In this document: positions 6,260-6,480 of the stretch, in pieces
How the letters are laid out: each line of letters starts with the position of its first letter
Numbering within the stretch: the stretch's first letter is position 1
Translations under genes and position numbers: made by a program
The notes under the pieces: generated by a model
Told to the model about the DNA's origin: nothing
Seen by the model: the letters and a program-made list of their open reading frames with translations, nothing else
Databases searched by the model: none
DNA from: Kosmotogaceae bacterium
GTDB taxonomy: Bacteria > Thermotogota > Thermotogae > Petrotogales > Kosmotogaceae
Direction: 5' to 3'
DNA length: 6,480 bases
NCBI GenBank assembly: GCA_003444085.1
Contig: DLVL01000062.1
Span: forward strand, 1 to 6,480

Positions 6260-6308
6260 GATCCCATTCTACACTAGATGCCGACAACAGGAGCTGCTCT
6301 CGGAGGCT

Positions 6309-6480
6309 CTAAAGCATGGTTGATTTCAGCCACTCAAATGTATCTCGAATCGTTGTTTCCAATTTTCGTGGTCTGTAATTGAGTTTTCTGGTAGCTTTTT
6401 CGTGAGAGAAGCGGTAATTCCTTGTCAGGGTGTGAACGCTGTATGGTGTCAGAACTGCGTTTCTTCTGAGTATCATTGCC
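6309..6480 (-). CDS. C-terminus of NAD-dependent epimerase/dehydratase-like protein (partial)
   Basis: The gene runs leftwards in from the right edge and stops at TAG 6311-6309. The last 56 residues are visible. They contain NYRFSHEKATRKLNYRPRKL, followed by a helix with TIRDTFEWL. The pattern Ser-x-x-Lys-Ala, then a Leu-x-Tyr-x-Pro segment and a closing helix with a Trp near the end is typical of the C-terminus of extended short-chain dehydrogenases, such as dihydroflavonol-4-reductase-like and sugar-nucleotide epimerase proteins. The NAD(P)-binding GxxGxxG and catalytic YxxxK motifs would lie outside the window. The call rests on the tail pattern only. The substrate cannot be inferred. Confidence 0.7.
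   Translation of the reverse strand, partial: AMILRRNAVLTPYSVHTLTRNYRFSHEKATRKLNYRPRKLETTIRDTFEWLKSTML

Noticed and set aside
1..6480. CRISPR array, tRNA, rRNA, insertion sequence or toxin-antitoxin pair
   Set aside because: I looked for regularly spaced repeats, cloverleaf-like sequence, transposase motifs with terminal inverted repeats, and small paired ORFs, and saw none.

Overview
This window is ordinary bacterial chromosome with moderate G+C (roughly mid-40s percent by eye). Genes are tightly packed and include overlapping ATGA and TAATG start/stop junctions. The best guess at the source is a member of the Thermotogota, possibly a mesophilic one such as Mesotoga. The grounds are a TTG start, a peptide-type solute-binding protein exported without a lipobox cysteine, and the gene style. 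This assignment is tentative: no rRNA or other marker is present, and some Firmicutes could look similar.

Layout. Positions 1-80 probably hold the last codons of an upstream plus-strand gene. Positions 81-201 are a non-coding leader ending in a clear intrinsic terminator (162-184), only a few bases ahead of the Shine-Dalgarno of rsgA. Positions 202-1104 (+) encode RsgA, the circularly permuted GTPase that helps 30S ribosome maturation. A strong hairpin at 1128-1158 separates rsgA from the convergent minus-strand genes and can serve both. Reading leftwards on the minus strand from 5251, a four-gene transcription unit encodes an oligopeptide-type substrate-binding protein (5251-3719), an OppB/DppB-like permease (3694-2729), an OppC/DppC-like permease (2732-1878), and an unrecognised 231-residue soluble protein (1878-1183). 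The last three genes are linked by overlaps. No ATPase gene (OppD/OppF) is present, so this importer must borrow its ATPases from elsewhere or from outside the window. Positions 5252-5452 carry the likely promoter and two small palindromes. Right of that, also on the minus strand, are an EFR1-type flavodoxin/ferredoxin fusion (6259-5453) and, running off the edge, the C-terminal end of a probable NAD-dependent epimerase/dehydratase-like protein (stop at 6309).

How the genes work together. The binding protein captures an extracellular solute (peptide or oligosaccharide; the family does both in this phylum) and hands it to the two permeases, which form the membrane channel. The small coupled protein may act on the substrate or be a passenger. 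The EFR1 and epimerase-like genes are 49 bp apart without a visible terminator and may be co-transcribed.

No clearly new multi-gene system is visible. The points most worth a second look are an attenuator-like arrangement before rsgA, an Asn where RsgA proteins normally carry a His in the G2 loop, and the unidentified protein translationally coupled to the ATPase-less transporter genes.
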